Part shown: one piece after another, positions 57,323-64,000 of the stretch | Position numbering within the stretch: position 1 is the first letter of the stretch | Layout of the letters: every line of letters starts with the position of its first letter | NCBI RefSeq assembly: GCF_914484835.1 | Contig: NZ_CAJZAR010000030.1 | Span: 62,001-126,000, forward strand | Length of the DNA stretch: 64,000 bases | DNA from: Paraburkholderia tropica | GTDB lineage: Bacteria > Pseudomonadota > Gammaproteobacteria > Burkholderiales > Burkholderiaceae | Direction: 5' to 3' | Program-made: the position numbers and the translations under genes | The notes under the pieces: generated by a model | Databases searched by the model: none | What the model was told of the DNA's origin: nothing | Seen by the model: only the letters and a program-made list of their open reading frames with translations

Positions 57323-58818
57323 GCAAGCCGGATACGCCTCAGGAGGCGGCGTCAGCGGCAGCGCGCGAGGCGCCCTCGCCGCTTGCCGCCCGCCTCATTC
57401 CCTACGGCTTCGCCAAAAGCGGCCAGCTGCTCGTCGCACAGCAGCGCGCCGAAGGTCTCGAAGTTTGGATCAGCGATCGCACGTCCGGCGCAGCGATTGC
57501 CGAGGTGGCGCGTAACTTCGGCGCGTTCTCGCTCGTGCGCGTGCCTGCCGATGAACTCGCACAGGCGATCAATCAGGCGTATGCGCGTCAGGACGGCAGC
57601 GCCGCGCAGGTCGTGGGCGAAGTCGAAGGCGAGGTCGATCTTTCGCGGCTCATGCAGGATATTCCCGAAGTGGAAGACCTGCTGGAATCCGAAGACGACG
57701 CGCCGATCATCCGCATGATCAACGCGCTGCTCACGCAGGCTGCGCGCGAGCAGGCTTCCGATATTCATATCGAGCCGTTTGAAAATGCGTCCGTGGTGCG
57801 CTTTCGCGTCGACGGCACGCTGCGCGACGTCGTGCGTCCGAAGAAGGCACTGCATGGCGCGCTGATCTCGCGGATCAAGATCATGGCGCAGCTCGATATC
57901 GCGGAGAAACGTCTGCCGCAAGACGGACGTATCACGCTGCGCGTGGGCGGGCGTCCGGTTGACGTGCGTGTGTCCACCCTGCCGACGGGCCACGGCGAAC
58001 GCGCGGTACTGCGTCTGCTGGAAAAAGATGCCCAGCGCCTGAATCTCGAAGCGCTCGGCATGGCCGCCGATACGCTCGGCAAGTTCGACCAGCTGATCGC
58101 GAAGCCGCACGGCATCGTGCTGGTTACGGGTCCGACCGGCTCCGGTAAAACGACCACGCTGTACGCGTCGATGTCGCGGCTCGAAACGGCCACGACGAAC
58201 ATCATGACCGTGGAAGACCCGATCGAGTACGACCTCTCGGGCATCGGCCAGACGCAGGTGAATGAGCGTATCGGCATGACGTTCGCGCGTGCGCTGCGCT
58301 CGATTCTGCGTCAGGATCCGGACATCATCATGATCGGCGAAATCCGCGATCTGGAGACGGCGCAGATTGCGGTGCAGGCGTCGCTCACAGGTCACCTCGT
58401 GCTTGCGACGCTTCACACGAACGATGCGGCTTCGGCGGTTACGCGTCTGACCGATATGGGCGTCGAACCTTATCTGCTCGCCTCGTCATTGCTTGGCGTG
58501 CTTGCGCAGCGTCTCGTGCGTCAGCTGTGTCCGCATTGCAAGGAAGAACGCGTCGAGGACGATGGCCGTAAGCGCTGGCATCCGGTGGGCTGCGAGCGTT
58601 GCGGGCAATCGGGCTATTCGGGCCGACGTGGCGTGTACGAACTGCTGCTCATCGACGAACCGATCCGCAACCTGATTCACCGCAACGCCGCCGATGCCGA
58701 GATCTTCAACGCGGGCCGCGAGCAAGGCATGCGCACGCTGCGCGAGGATGGCGAGCGCTGGATCGATTCCGGCCGAACATCGCTGGAAGAAGTGCTGCGC
58801 GTGACCGGCGGCGCATAA
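57319..58818 (+). CDS. gspE: Type II secretion ATPase GspE
   Basis: Cytoplasmic AAA-type secretion ATPase (499 aa) driving pseudopilus assembly. Walker A GPTGSGKTTTLY, the Asp box and Walker B (IIMIGEIRDLETAQIA), His box (TGHLVLATLHTNDAA) and the tetracysteine zinc motif (CPHC and CERC) are intact. The start codon is TTG at 57319, overlapping the gspD stop as TTGA, which implies translational coupling. The N1E domain that binds GspL precedes the ATPase core. Confidence 0.97.
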   Translation: MSKPDTPQEAASAAAREAPSPLAARLIPYGFAKSGQLLVAQQRAEGLEVWISDRTSGAAIAEVARNFGAFSLVRVPADELAQAINQAYARQDGSAAQVVGEVEGEVDLSRLMQDIPEVEDLLESEDDAPIIRMINALLTQAAREQASDIHIEPFENASVVRFRVDGTLRDVVRPKKALHGALISRIKIMAQLDIAEKRLPQDGRITLRVGGRPVDVRVSTLPTGHGERAVLRLLEKDAQRLNLEALGMAADTLGKFDQLIAKPHGIVLVTGPTGSGKTTTLYASMSRLETATTNIMTVEDPIEYDLSGIGQTQVNERIGMTFARALRSILRQDPDIIMIGEIRDLETAQIAVQASLTGHLVLATLHTNDAASAVTRLTDMGVEPYLLASSLLGVLAQRLVRQLCPHCKEERVEDDGRKRWHPVGCERCGQSGYSGRRGVYELLLIDEPIRNLIHRNAADAEIFNAGREQGMRTLREDGERWIDSGRTSLEEVLRVTGGA

Positions 58819-58836
58819 GCGGAGGCGATCAGCAAC

Positions 58837-60054
58837 ATGCCAGCATTTCGCTTTGAAGCGATCGACGCCGCAGGGAAGGCGCAAAAAGGCGTACTCGATG
58901 CCGACAGCGCGCGCAGTGCGCGTGCGCAGTTACGTGGGCAAGGACTCACGCCGCTCGTCGTTGAACCGGCGGCGACGCGCACGCGCGGCGCGCGTCAGCA
59001 GCGGCTTGCACTCGGACGCAAACTCTCGCAGCGCGAACAGGCGATTCTCACGCGTCAGCTTGCGAGTCTGCTGATTGCAGGGTTGCCGCTCGGCGAAGCG
59101 CTTGCGGTACTCACCGAACAGGCCGAGCGCGATTACATCCGCGAACTGATGGCCGCAATCCGCGCAGAAGTGCTCGGTGGTCATTCGCTCGCGAACGCGC
59201 TCACGCAGCATCCGCGAGACTTCCCGGATATCTATCGCGCGCTGGTTGCAGCAGGCGAACACACGGGCAAACTGGGCATCGTGCTCTCGCGTCTCGCCGA
59301 TTACATCGAGCAGCGCAACGCGCTCAAACAGAAGATCGTCCTTGCGTTCACGTACCCGACGATCGTGACGATCATCGCGTTTGGCATCGTCACGTTTCTG
59401 CTGAGTTATGTAGTGCCGCAGGTCGTGAACGTGTTCGCGAGCACGAAACAGCAACTGCCGTTTCTGACCATCGTGATGATGGCGCTTTCGGGCTTCGTGC
59501 GTCAGTGGTGGTGGGCCGTGCTGATCGCCGTGATGATCGTTGCGTGGATCGTGCGTGGGACGTTACGGCGTCCCGGCCCGCGTCTCGCGTTCGACCGCTG
59601 GCTGCTTACCGCGCCGCTCGCGGGCAAGCTCGTGCGCGGCTACAACACGGTGCGTTTCGCGAGCACGCTCGGCATTCTGAGCGCGGCGGGCGTGCCGATT
59701 TTGCGCGCGTTGCAGGCGGCGGGCGAAACGCTGTCGAACAAGGCGATGCGCAACAACATCGACGAAGCGATCGTGCGCGTGCGTGAAGGCACGTCGCTTT
59801 CGCGTGCGCTCGGGAATACGAAGACGTTTCCGCCCGTGCTGGTCCATCTGATCCGTTCGGGCGAAGCCACCGGCGACGTCACGACGATGCTCGATCGTGC
59901 CGCCGAAGGCGAGGCACGCGAACTCGAACGACGCACGATGTTCCTGACAAGCCTGCTCGAACCGCTATTAATTCTGGCAATGGGTGGCGTCGTGTTGGTG
60001 ATCGTGCTTGCCGTGATGCTGCCGATCATCGAATTGAATAATCTGGTGCAGTGA
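58837..60054 (+). CDS. gspF: Type II secretion inner-membrane platform protein GspF
   Basis: Polytopic platform protein (405 aa) with two repeated cytoplasmic T2SSF domains and three membrane helices (about 170-192, 218-240, 373-400). It starts MPAFRFEAIDAAGKAQKG, 18 bp after gspE, with GGAGG upstream. The motif PSLY-type region reads ERDYIRELMAAIR. It interacts with GspE and GspL. Its stop codon lies inside a 12-bp tandem repeat. Confidence 0.97.
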   Translation: MPAFRFEAIDAAGKAQKGVLDADSARSARAQLRGQGLTPLVVEPAATRTRGARQQRLALGRKLSQREQAILTRQLASLLIAGLPLGEALAVLTEQAERDYIRELMAAIRAEVLGGHSLANALTQHPRDFPDIYRALVAAGEHTGKLGIVLSRLADYIEQRNALKQKIVLAFTYPTIVTIIAFGIVTFLLSYVVPQVVNVFASTKQQLPFLTIVMMALSGFVRQWWWAVLIAVMIVAWIVRGTLRRPGPRLAFDRWLLTAPLAGKLVRGYNTVRFASTLGILSAAGVPILRALQAAGETLSNKAMRNNIDEAIVRVREGTSLSRALGNTKTFPPVLVHLIRSGEATGDVTTMLDRAAEGEARELERRTMFLTSLLEPLLILAMGGVVLVIVLAVMLPIIELNNLVQ

Positions 60055-60080
60055 AGTCGGCAGTGAAGTCGGCAGTGAAG
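60051..60080 (+). repeat. 12-bp tandem repeat at the gspF stop
   Basis: GTGAAGTCGGCA occurs at 60051-60062 and 60063-60074, with a half copy GTGAAG following. The first copy contains the gspF stop TGA. Confidence 0.8.
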
Positions 60081-60112
60081 AAAGGCGCGGCGACGCGCCT
60101 TCGAACCGCGTA

Positions 60113-60526
60113 TCAGCGCACGTAGATGGTCGGGCCCGCAGCGTTGGCGGGCAGCGCGATTTCCGAGCGCACGCCGTGGCGGTCGATGATGATCGAGCGC
60201 GCGCGCACTTCGGCGAGCTTCGAGTCCTGGCTGATCGGGCCGCCGAGCGAGACGGCCTTGGCCGGTTCGCCGCCGACGCTCAGGATGGCCGCCGCGCCTT
60301 GCGCAAGCGCGAGGATGCCGAACAGGTGAATGTCCTGCACGGCGCTGCGTTCGAGCTTGCCGCCGAACAGCGTGCCCGCCTGGTCGAGCGACACCGGCGC
60401 CTGGGCGGCGGCGGCCTGCACGGGCGCGGCGCGCGTGGTGGCGATTTCGAGCGTCCACCACGCAGCCGTGGCGCAAAAGGCCGCGAAGGCGGCGAGTGAC
60501 AGGAGGCGGATTTGCAGTGGGTTCAT
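60113..60526 (-). CDS. gspC: Type II secretion protein GspC, short form
   Basis: 137-aa inner-membrane protein transcribed against the other gsp genes. One membrane helix (about 7-27) is followed by a homology-region domain (DIHLFGILALAQGAAAILSVGGEPAKAVSLGG, residues about 65-97, and SKLAEVRARSIIIDRHGVRSEI). It ends there: the PDZ or coiled-coil domain found C-terminally in enterobacterial GspC (about 270 aa) is absent. It should link GspD N0 to the inner platform. An upstream ATG three codons earlier is possible. Confidence 0.85.
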   Translation of the reverse strand: MNPLQIRLLSLAAFAAFCATAAWWTLEIATTRAAPVQAAAAQAPVSLDQAGTLFGGKLERSAVQDIHLFGILALAQGAAAILSVGGEPAKAVSLGGPISQDSKLAEVRARSIIIDRHGVRSEIALPANAAGPTIYVR

Positions 60527-60787
60527 GCGCACCATTGTACGGAGTATTGTGGGCGTTTTGATGGCACCGCGAGGGCCGTCCGCGCAACCTGAGGCGGGCC
60601 TCCACAATGCGGTGGACGAGCGGCGCGAAAGGCGCGGAAAGGGACTTCGGAAACGGGTCGCGAAGGCGTCATCGTGTGACATTACAATGACCCGTCACAG
60701 AGACGCGAACGCCTGGTTCGCGTGCAGGACGGAGTGCGGCGCGCAACGGTGCGCCGCAACGATTTTTAGCGAGGAGGGAAAGAAGTC

Positions 60788-61258
60788 ATGTCCATGTGGG
60801 CCCAAAAACGGACGCAATTCGGCCGTGCACAAATCGAGGGGCGCCGCCAGCGCGGTTTCACGCTGATCGAAATCATGGTCGTGATCGCGATCCTCGGCAT
60901 TCTGGCCGCGCTGATCGTGCCGAAGATCATGAGCCGTCCCGACGAAGCGCGCCGCGTCGCGGCGAAGCAGGACATTGGCACCGTGATGCAGGCGATGAAG
61001 CTCTATCGCCTCGACAACGGCCGCTATCCGACCCAGGACCAGGGTTTGCAGGCGCTGATCCAGAAGCCCACCACCGACCCGGTGCCGAACAACTGGAAGG
61101 ACGGCGGCTATCTCGAGCGCCTGCCCAACGATCCGTGGGGCAATCCGTACCAGTATCTGAATCCGGGCGTGCACGGCGAAATCGACGTGTTCAGCTACGG
61201 CGCCGACGGCAAGCCGGGCGGCGAAGGCAACGACGCCGACGTCGGCTCCTGGCAGTAA
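60788..61258 (+). CDS. gspG: Major pseudopilin GspG
   Basis: Major pseudopilin (156 aa). The prepilin peptidase site is RQRG-FTLIEIMVV with cleavage after Gly23 and Glu at +5. The C-terminal calcium-binding GspG motif (DPWGNPYQYLNPG to SYGADGKPGGEGNDADVGSW) is intact. AGGAGG lies 11 bases upstream of ATG 60788; a second ATG two codons later is possible. It begins the gspGHIJK run. Confidence 0.97.
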   Translation: MSMWAQKRTQFGRAQIEGRRQRGFTLIEIMVVIAILGILAALIVPKIMSRPDEARRVAAKQDIGTVMQAMKLYRLDNGRYPTQDQGLQALIQKPTTDPVPNNWKDGGYLERLPNDPWGNPYQYLNPGVHGEIDVFSYGADGKPGGEGNDADVGSWQ

Positions 61259-61399
61259 GCGACGCCGCGCCACGCTCGCCTGCTTGTCATGCAAGCGGCA
61301 TGCGTGGCGCGCCGCCGCCGCAGCATTCGACGTATTCAACGCATTCGACGTATTCGAAGATCCGAACCCAGCCTCATCCAGCCCGCTTTTTCCAGCCTC

Positions 61400-61924
61400 A
61401 TGCGCTCTAGTTCTTCCCGCCGCTGTGTCCGCGCGCCGGTCCGTGCGTCGGACCGCGAGCCGTCACGCGCGCGCGCGGCGGGCTTCACGCTGCTGGAAAT
61501 GCTCGTTGTGCTGATGATCGCGGGCCTGCTGGTCTCGCTCGCGTCGATCTCGCTCACGCGCAATCCGCGCACCGATCTCAACGAAGAGGCGCAGCGCGTC
61601 GCGCTGCTGCTGGAGTCGGCGGGCGACGAGGCGCAGGTGCGCGCGCAGCCCATCGCGTGGCAGCCGCTCTCGGGCGGTTTTCGCTTCGACGTGCGCACCG
61701 AGGACGGCTGGCGTCCGCTGCGCGACGATCTGCTCGGCCCGCGCCACTGGGAAGGCGGCGTGACGGGCGTGGCGATCAACTATCCGGGCGCCGACGACTC
61801 GCAGGCGAGCCGCGTCGTGTTCGGCACCGAGGCCGTCGATCAGCCCGTGCAGATCACGCTGTTCTCCGCCGTGGGCCGCGCGACCATCGTCGGCACCGGC
61901 ACCGGCCGCTTTGAGGTGCGTTGA
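61400..61924 (+). CDS. gspH: Minor pseudopilin GspH
   Basis: Minor pseudopilin (174 aa from the chosen start). Prepilin site RAAG-FTLLEMLVVLMI with Gly28 and Glu at +5. The frame stays open to 61289, but that upstream part is Arg-rich and without a ribosome site; the start is therefore uncertain, since even ATG 61400 has none. The body (EAQRVALLLESAGDEAQVRAQPI) is typical of GspH. It follows gspG after 140 bp. Confidence 0.9.
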   Translation: MRSSSSRRCVRAPVRASDREPSRARAAGFTLLEMLVVLMIAGLLVSLASISLTRNPRTDLNEEAQRVALLLESAGDEAQVRAQPIAWQPLSGGFRFDVRTEDGWRPLRDDLLGPRHWEGGVTGVAINYPGADDSQASRVVFGTEAVDQPVQITLFSAVGRATIVGTGTGRFEVR

Positions 61925-61925
61925 G

Positions 61926-62366
61926 ATGCGCCGCCCTGCCCGCTTCGGCCCTCGTTCAGGCCGTCCTGGCCGTCCTGGACGTTTCGCGCCGCGCGCCGCG
62001 CGCGGCTTCACGATGATCGAAGTGCTGGTCGCGCTCGCGATCGTGGCGATCGCGCTCGCGGCCTCGCTGCGCGCGGTCGGCAGCCTCGCGGCCAGCGAAG
62101 CCGATCTGCACGACCGCCTGCTCGCCGGCTGGAGCGCCGACAACGCGCTCGCGCAGCTCCATCTCTCACATGTCTGGCCCGACATCGGCCAGCGCAGTTT
62201 CGACTGCTCGCAGGGCAATCTGGCGCTCATGTGCACGCAGCGCGTGGCGTCCACGCCCAATCCGGTATTTCGCCGCGTGGAGGTGTCGGTGACGACGCCG
62301 GGCCGCGCCGGCAATCTCGCGCAACTCGTCACGGTGATCGGCAATGAAACGAACCGGTCGCTGTGA
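61926..62366 (+). CDS. gspI: Minor pseudopilin GspI
   Basis: Minor pseudopilin (146 aa) with prepilin site RAARG-FTMIEVLVALAIV (Gly27, Glu at +5). It starts 1 bp after the gspH stop. The leader before the cleavage site is long and Arg/Pro/Gly-rich (about 27 residues). The Cys pair (FDCSQG, LMCTQR) is a common GspI feature. With GspJ and GspK it forms the pseudopilus tip. Confidence 0.94.
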   Translation: MRRPARFGPRSGRPGRPGRFAPRAARGFTMIEVLVALAIVAIALAASLRAVGSLAASEADLHDRLLAGWSADNALAQLHLSHVWPDIGQRSFDCSQGNLALMCTQRVASTPNPVFRRVEVSVTTPGRAGNLAQLVTVIGNETNRSL

Positions 62367-63021
62367 TCGCGCGCCGCGCCGCGCCGCCGGCTTCACGCTG
62401 ATCGAACTGCTGGTCGCCATCGCGATCCTCGCGGTGGTCGCGATTCTCGCGTGGCGCGGGCTCGACCAGATCGTGCGCGGGCGCAACATCATCAGCCAGT
62501 CGATGGCCGAGGAGCGCGTGTTCGCGCTCACCTTCGACCAGATGCGCATCGACGCGCGCATGGCCGTCAGCGACGACGAAGCGGGCGGTCCCGCCGTCTC
62601 GGTCGAGGGCGGCGCGCTGCAGATCGTGCGCGCGTTCGCGGTGCCGCCGGGTGCGCCGCCGCGTCTGCAAGTGGTGCGCTATCGCGTGTCGGATGGCCGG
62701 GTGGTGCGCTACGCGTCGCCGCCGCTGGCGACCGTGGGCGCGCTGCGGCGCGCGCAGCGCGGCGGCGAATCGGACGCCTGGAGCGCCCTGCCGATGATGC
62801 AGGGCGTGGGCTCGATCGACGCGCGCCTCTATGTGCCGAAGGTCGGCTGGACCTCGAACATGGGCGACGTGCGCGGCCAGCTGAACGCGAACAACAACAA
62901 CGTGAAGGTGCCGCAGCTCGGCAACGCGCCGGTGCCGCGCGCGGTGACGGGCTTGCAGGTGAGCATCGGCGCTCGCTCGTTCGCGCGGCCCGTGACGCGC
63001 GTTTTCGTGATCGGAGAATGA
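62344..63021 (+). CDS. gspJ: Minor pseudopilin GspJ
   Basis: Minor pseudopilin (225 aa) with prepilin site RRAAG-FTLIELLVAIAIL (Gly16, Glu at +5). Its ATG lies 23 bp inside gspI, the only substantial overlap in the cluster, and its stop overlaps gspK by 4 bases. The body contains the IVRGRNIISQSMAEERVFALTFDQM helix region (about residues 43-67) typical of GspJ. Confidence 0.94.
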   Translation: MKRTGRCDRAPRRAAGFTLIELLVAIAILAVVAILAWRGLDQIVRGRNIISQSMAEERVFALTFDQMRIDARMAVSDDEAGGPAVSVEGGALQIVRAFAVPPGAPPRLQVVRYRVSDGRVVRYASPPLATVGALRRAQRGGESDAWSALPMMQGVGSIDARLYVPKVGWTSNMGDVRGQLNANNNNVKVPQLGNAPVPRAVTGLQVSIGARSFARPVTRVFVIGE

Positions 63022-64000
63022 ACGTGCGCCGCCTTCGTTCTCGCCTTCGTGCTACTTCGTATCGTTCTTCGCGCATTGCTTCGTCCGCGCCGCGGCTGCG
63101 CCGCAGGCAACGCGGCGCGGCGATCATCAGCGCGCTGCTCGTGGTGGCGCTTTCGGCGATCCTCGTGTCGGGCATGCTGTGGCGCCAGCAGGTGCAGTTG
63201 CGGCGCATCGAAAACCAGCGGCTGCTCGCGCAGGCGCAGTGGATCTCGCGCGGCGCGCTCGACTGGACGCGCCTCGTGCTGCGCTCCGAAGCCGATACCT
63301 CGGCGGGCGTGACCTATCTGGGCGGCGCGTGGGGCATGCCGGTCGCGAAGACGCGGCTGTCCGATTTCCTCGGCCAGATCGGCGACGTGCGCGCGGAGCA
63401 AGGCCAGGACACGTGGGTGTCCGGCTCCATCGAAGACGCGCAGGCGCGTTTCAATCTGCGCAACCTCGTGTCGACGCCCGCGCCGGGCGCGCTGCAACTC
63501 AATCTCACGCAGATCCAGGTGTTCGCGCGCCTGCTGCAACTGCTCGGCATCGACGGGCAACTCGCCAAGAACGCCGCCGTCTTTCTGCGCTCGGGCCTCA
63601 ACTATTCCGTCACGCGCTTCCAGACCGGCTCGACGCCGGGCAGCACGACATCGAGCACGCAGCAGGTGGGCGGCGGCAGCGGCGGCACGAATTTCAGCAG
63701 CAATCCCGGCCTCTCCGATTCCGACGGCAACAGCGGCAGCGCGCCCATCCTGATGACGAGCGTCGACGCGCTGCAGGACGTGCCCGGCTTCACGCCCGAC
63801 ATCGTCGCGCGGCTGCGCCCGTTCGTGACGATCCTGCCGACCACGACGCCCGTGAACATGAATACCGCGCCCGCCGAAGTCGTGGCCGCGACCGTTCAGG
63901 GCATGAGCCTGTCGAGCGCGCAGGCCTTCGTGGCGCGCCGTCAGACCGTGTTTTTCCGCAATCTCAGCGACGTGCAGCTTGCGCTGGAGGGCTCCGGTGT
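63018..64000 (+). CDS. gspK: Minor pseudopilin GspK (3' end beyond window)
   Basis: Start and 327 codons of GspK, the large tip pseudopilin. It begins at ATG 63018, overlapping the gspJ stop (ATGA). The leader MNVRRLRSRL to RRQRG is followed by AAIISALLVVALSAILV; cleavage after Gly33. Position +5 is Ser38, not Glu, the normal exception for GspK. A Ser/Gly/Thr-rich loop occupies about residues 205-245. The reading frame is open to the window end. Confidence 0.93.
   Translation, partial: MNVRRLRSRLRATSYRSSRIASSAPRLRRRQRGAAIISALLVVALSAILVSGMLWRQQVQLRRIENQRLLAQAQWISRGALDWTRLVLRSEADTSAGVTYLGGAWGMPVAKTRLSDFLGQIGDVRAEQGQDTWVSGSIEDAQARFNLRNLVSTPAPGALQLNLTQIQVFARLLQLLGIDGQLAKNAAVFLRSGLNYSVTRFQTGSTPGSTTSSTQQVGGGSGGTNFSSNPGLSDSDGNSGSAPILMTSVDALQDVPGFTPDIVARLRPFVTILPTTTPVNMNTAPAEVVAATVQGMSLSSAQAFVARRQTVFFRNLSDVQLALEGSG

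Overview
The window is a high-GC, gene-dense piece of a Burkholderia sensu lato chromosome (Burkholderia, Paraburkholderia, Caballeronia or a close relative) from the origin-proximal part of the main replicon. This rests on protein character and gene order: mnmG-rsmG-parA-parB with parS sites, followed by atpIBEFHAGDC, is the classical origin-side block. A DUF3717 protein, a gsp cluster with gspC turned around, and an hpd-like 3-hydroxypropionate locus fit the same group. There is no IS element, prophage, CRISPR array, rRNA or tRNA that I can see. It reads as core chromosome, with one clearly unusual accessory-looking gene at 1.8-4.7 kb.

Layout. 1-1.3 kb: the 5' part of an acyl-CoA ligase gene (minus strand, cut by the window edge). 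1.8-4.7 kb: a 945-residue protein made of three 306-residue repeats, which I interpret as six CnaB-like (SpaA-type) domains; it is the most novel object here. 4.7-12.5 kb: the complete F1Fo ATP synthase operon (minus strand). 12.7-18.4 kb: an anion permease gene, parB, parA, rsmG, mnmG (minus strand), with one parS inside mnmG and a perfect parS buried in the terminator just upstream of mnmG. 18.5-30.7 kb: two back-to-back branched-chain-amino-acid-type (Liv/HAAT) ABC systems. The first has a fused permease-ATPase and two tandem paralogous binding proteins; the second is conventional, but its LivF has Arg in place of the Walker A Lys. An intergenic region at 25.1-25.85 kb carries two tandem intrinsic terminators and a possible small RNA.

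31.1-35.5 kb: a GMC oxidoreductase and a CoA-acylating semialdehyde dehydrogenase facing a LysR regulator, matching the hpdH-mmsA/hpdR arrangement for 3-hydroxypropionate oxidation. 35.7-38.3 kb: a CYTH protein, an Lrp-type regulator, and phenylalanine hydroxylase with its pterin dehydratase. 38.5-41.4 kb: a DUF3717 protein and an OmpR/EnvZ-class two-component pair. 41.5-45.3 kb: a SET-domain protein, a YqjM-type flavin reductase, a class I glutamine amidotransferase and a MarR-like regulator with a C-terminal cysteine cluster. 46-48.5 kb: a YbdK-type glutamate-cysteine ligase and a Kef-type antiporter. 49.5-54.4 kb: mnmC, an HU gene, a COG0523 zinc-type GTPase and a small lytic transglycosylase. 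55-64 kb: type II secretion genes gspDEF, reversed gspC, and gspGHIJK (gspK runs off the window).

Two AT-richer gaps (45.5-45.75 and 49.2-49.5 kb) hold clusters of DnaA-box matches. With the parS sites they fit an origin-proximal location, but dnaA itself is not in the window. Start codons were moved downstream of the longest open frame wherever a ribosome binding site, a family-typical N-terminus or a signal peptide supported it; each case is noted.
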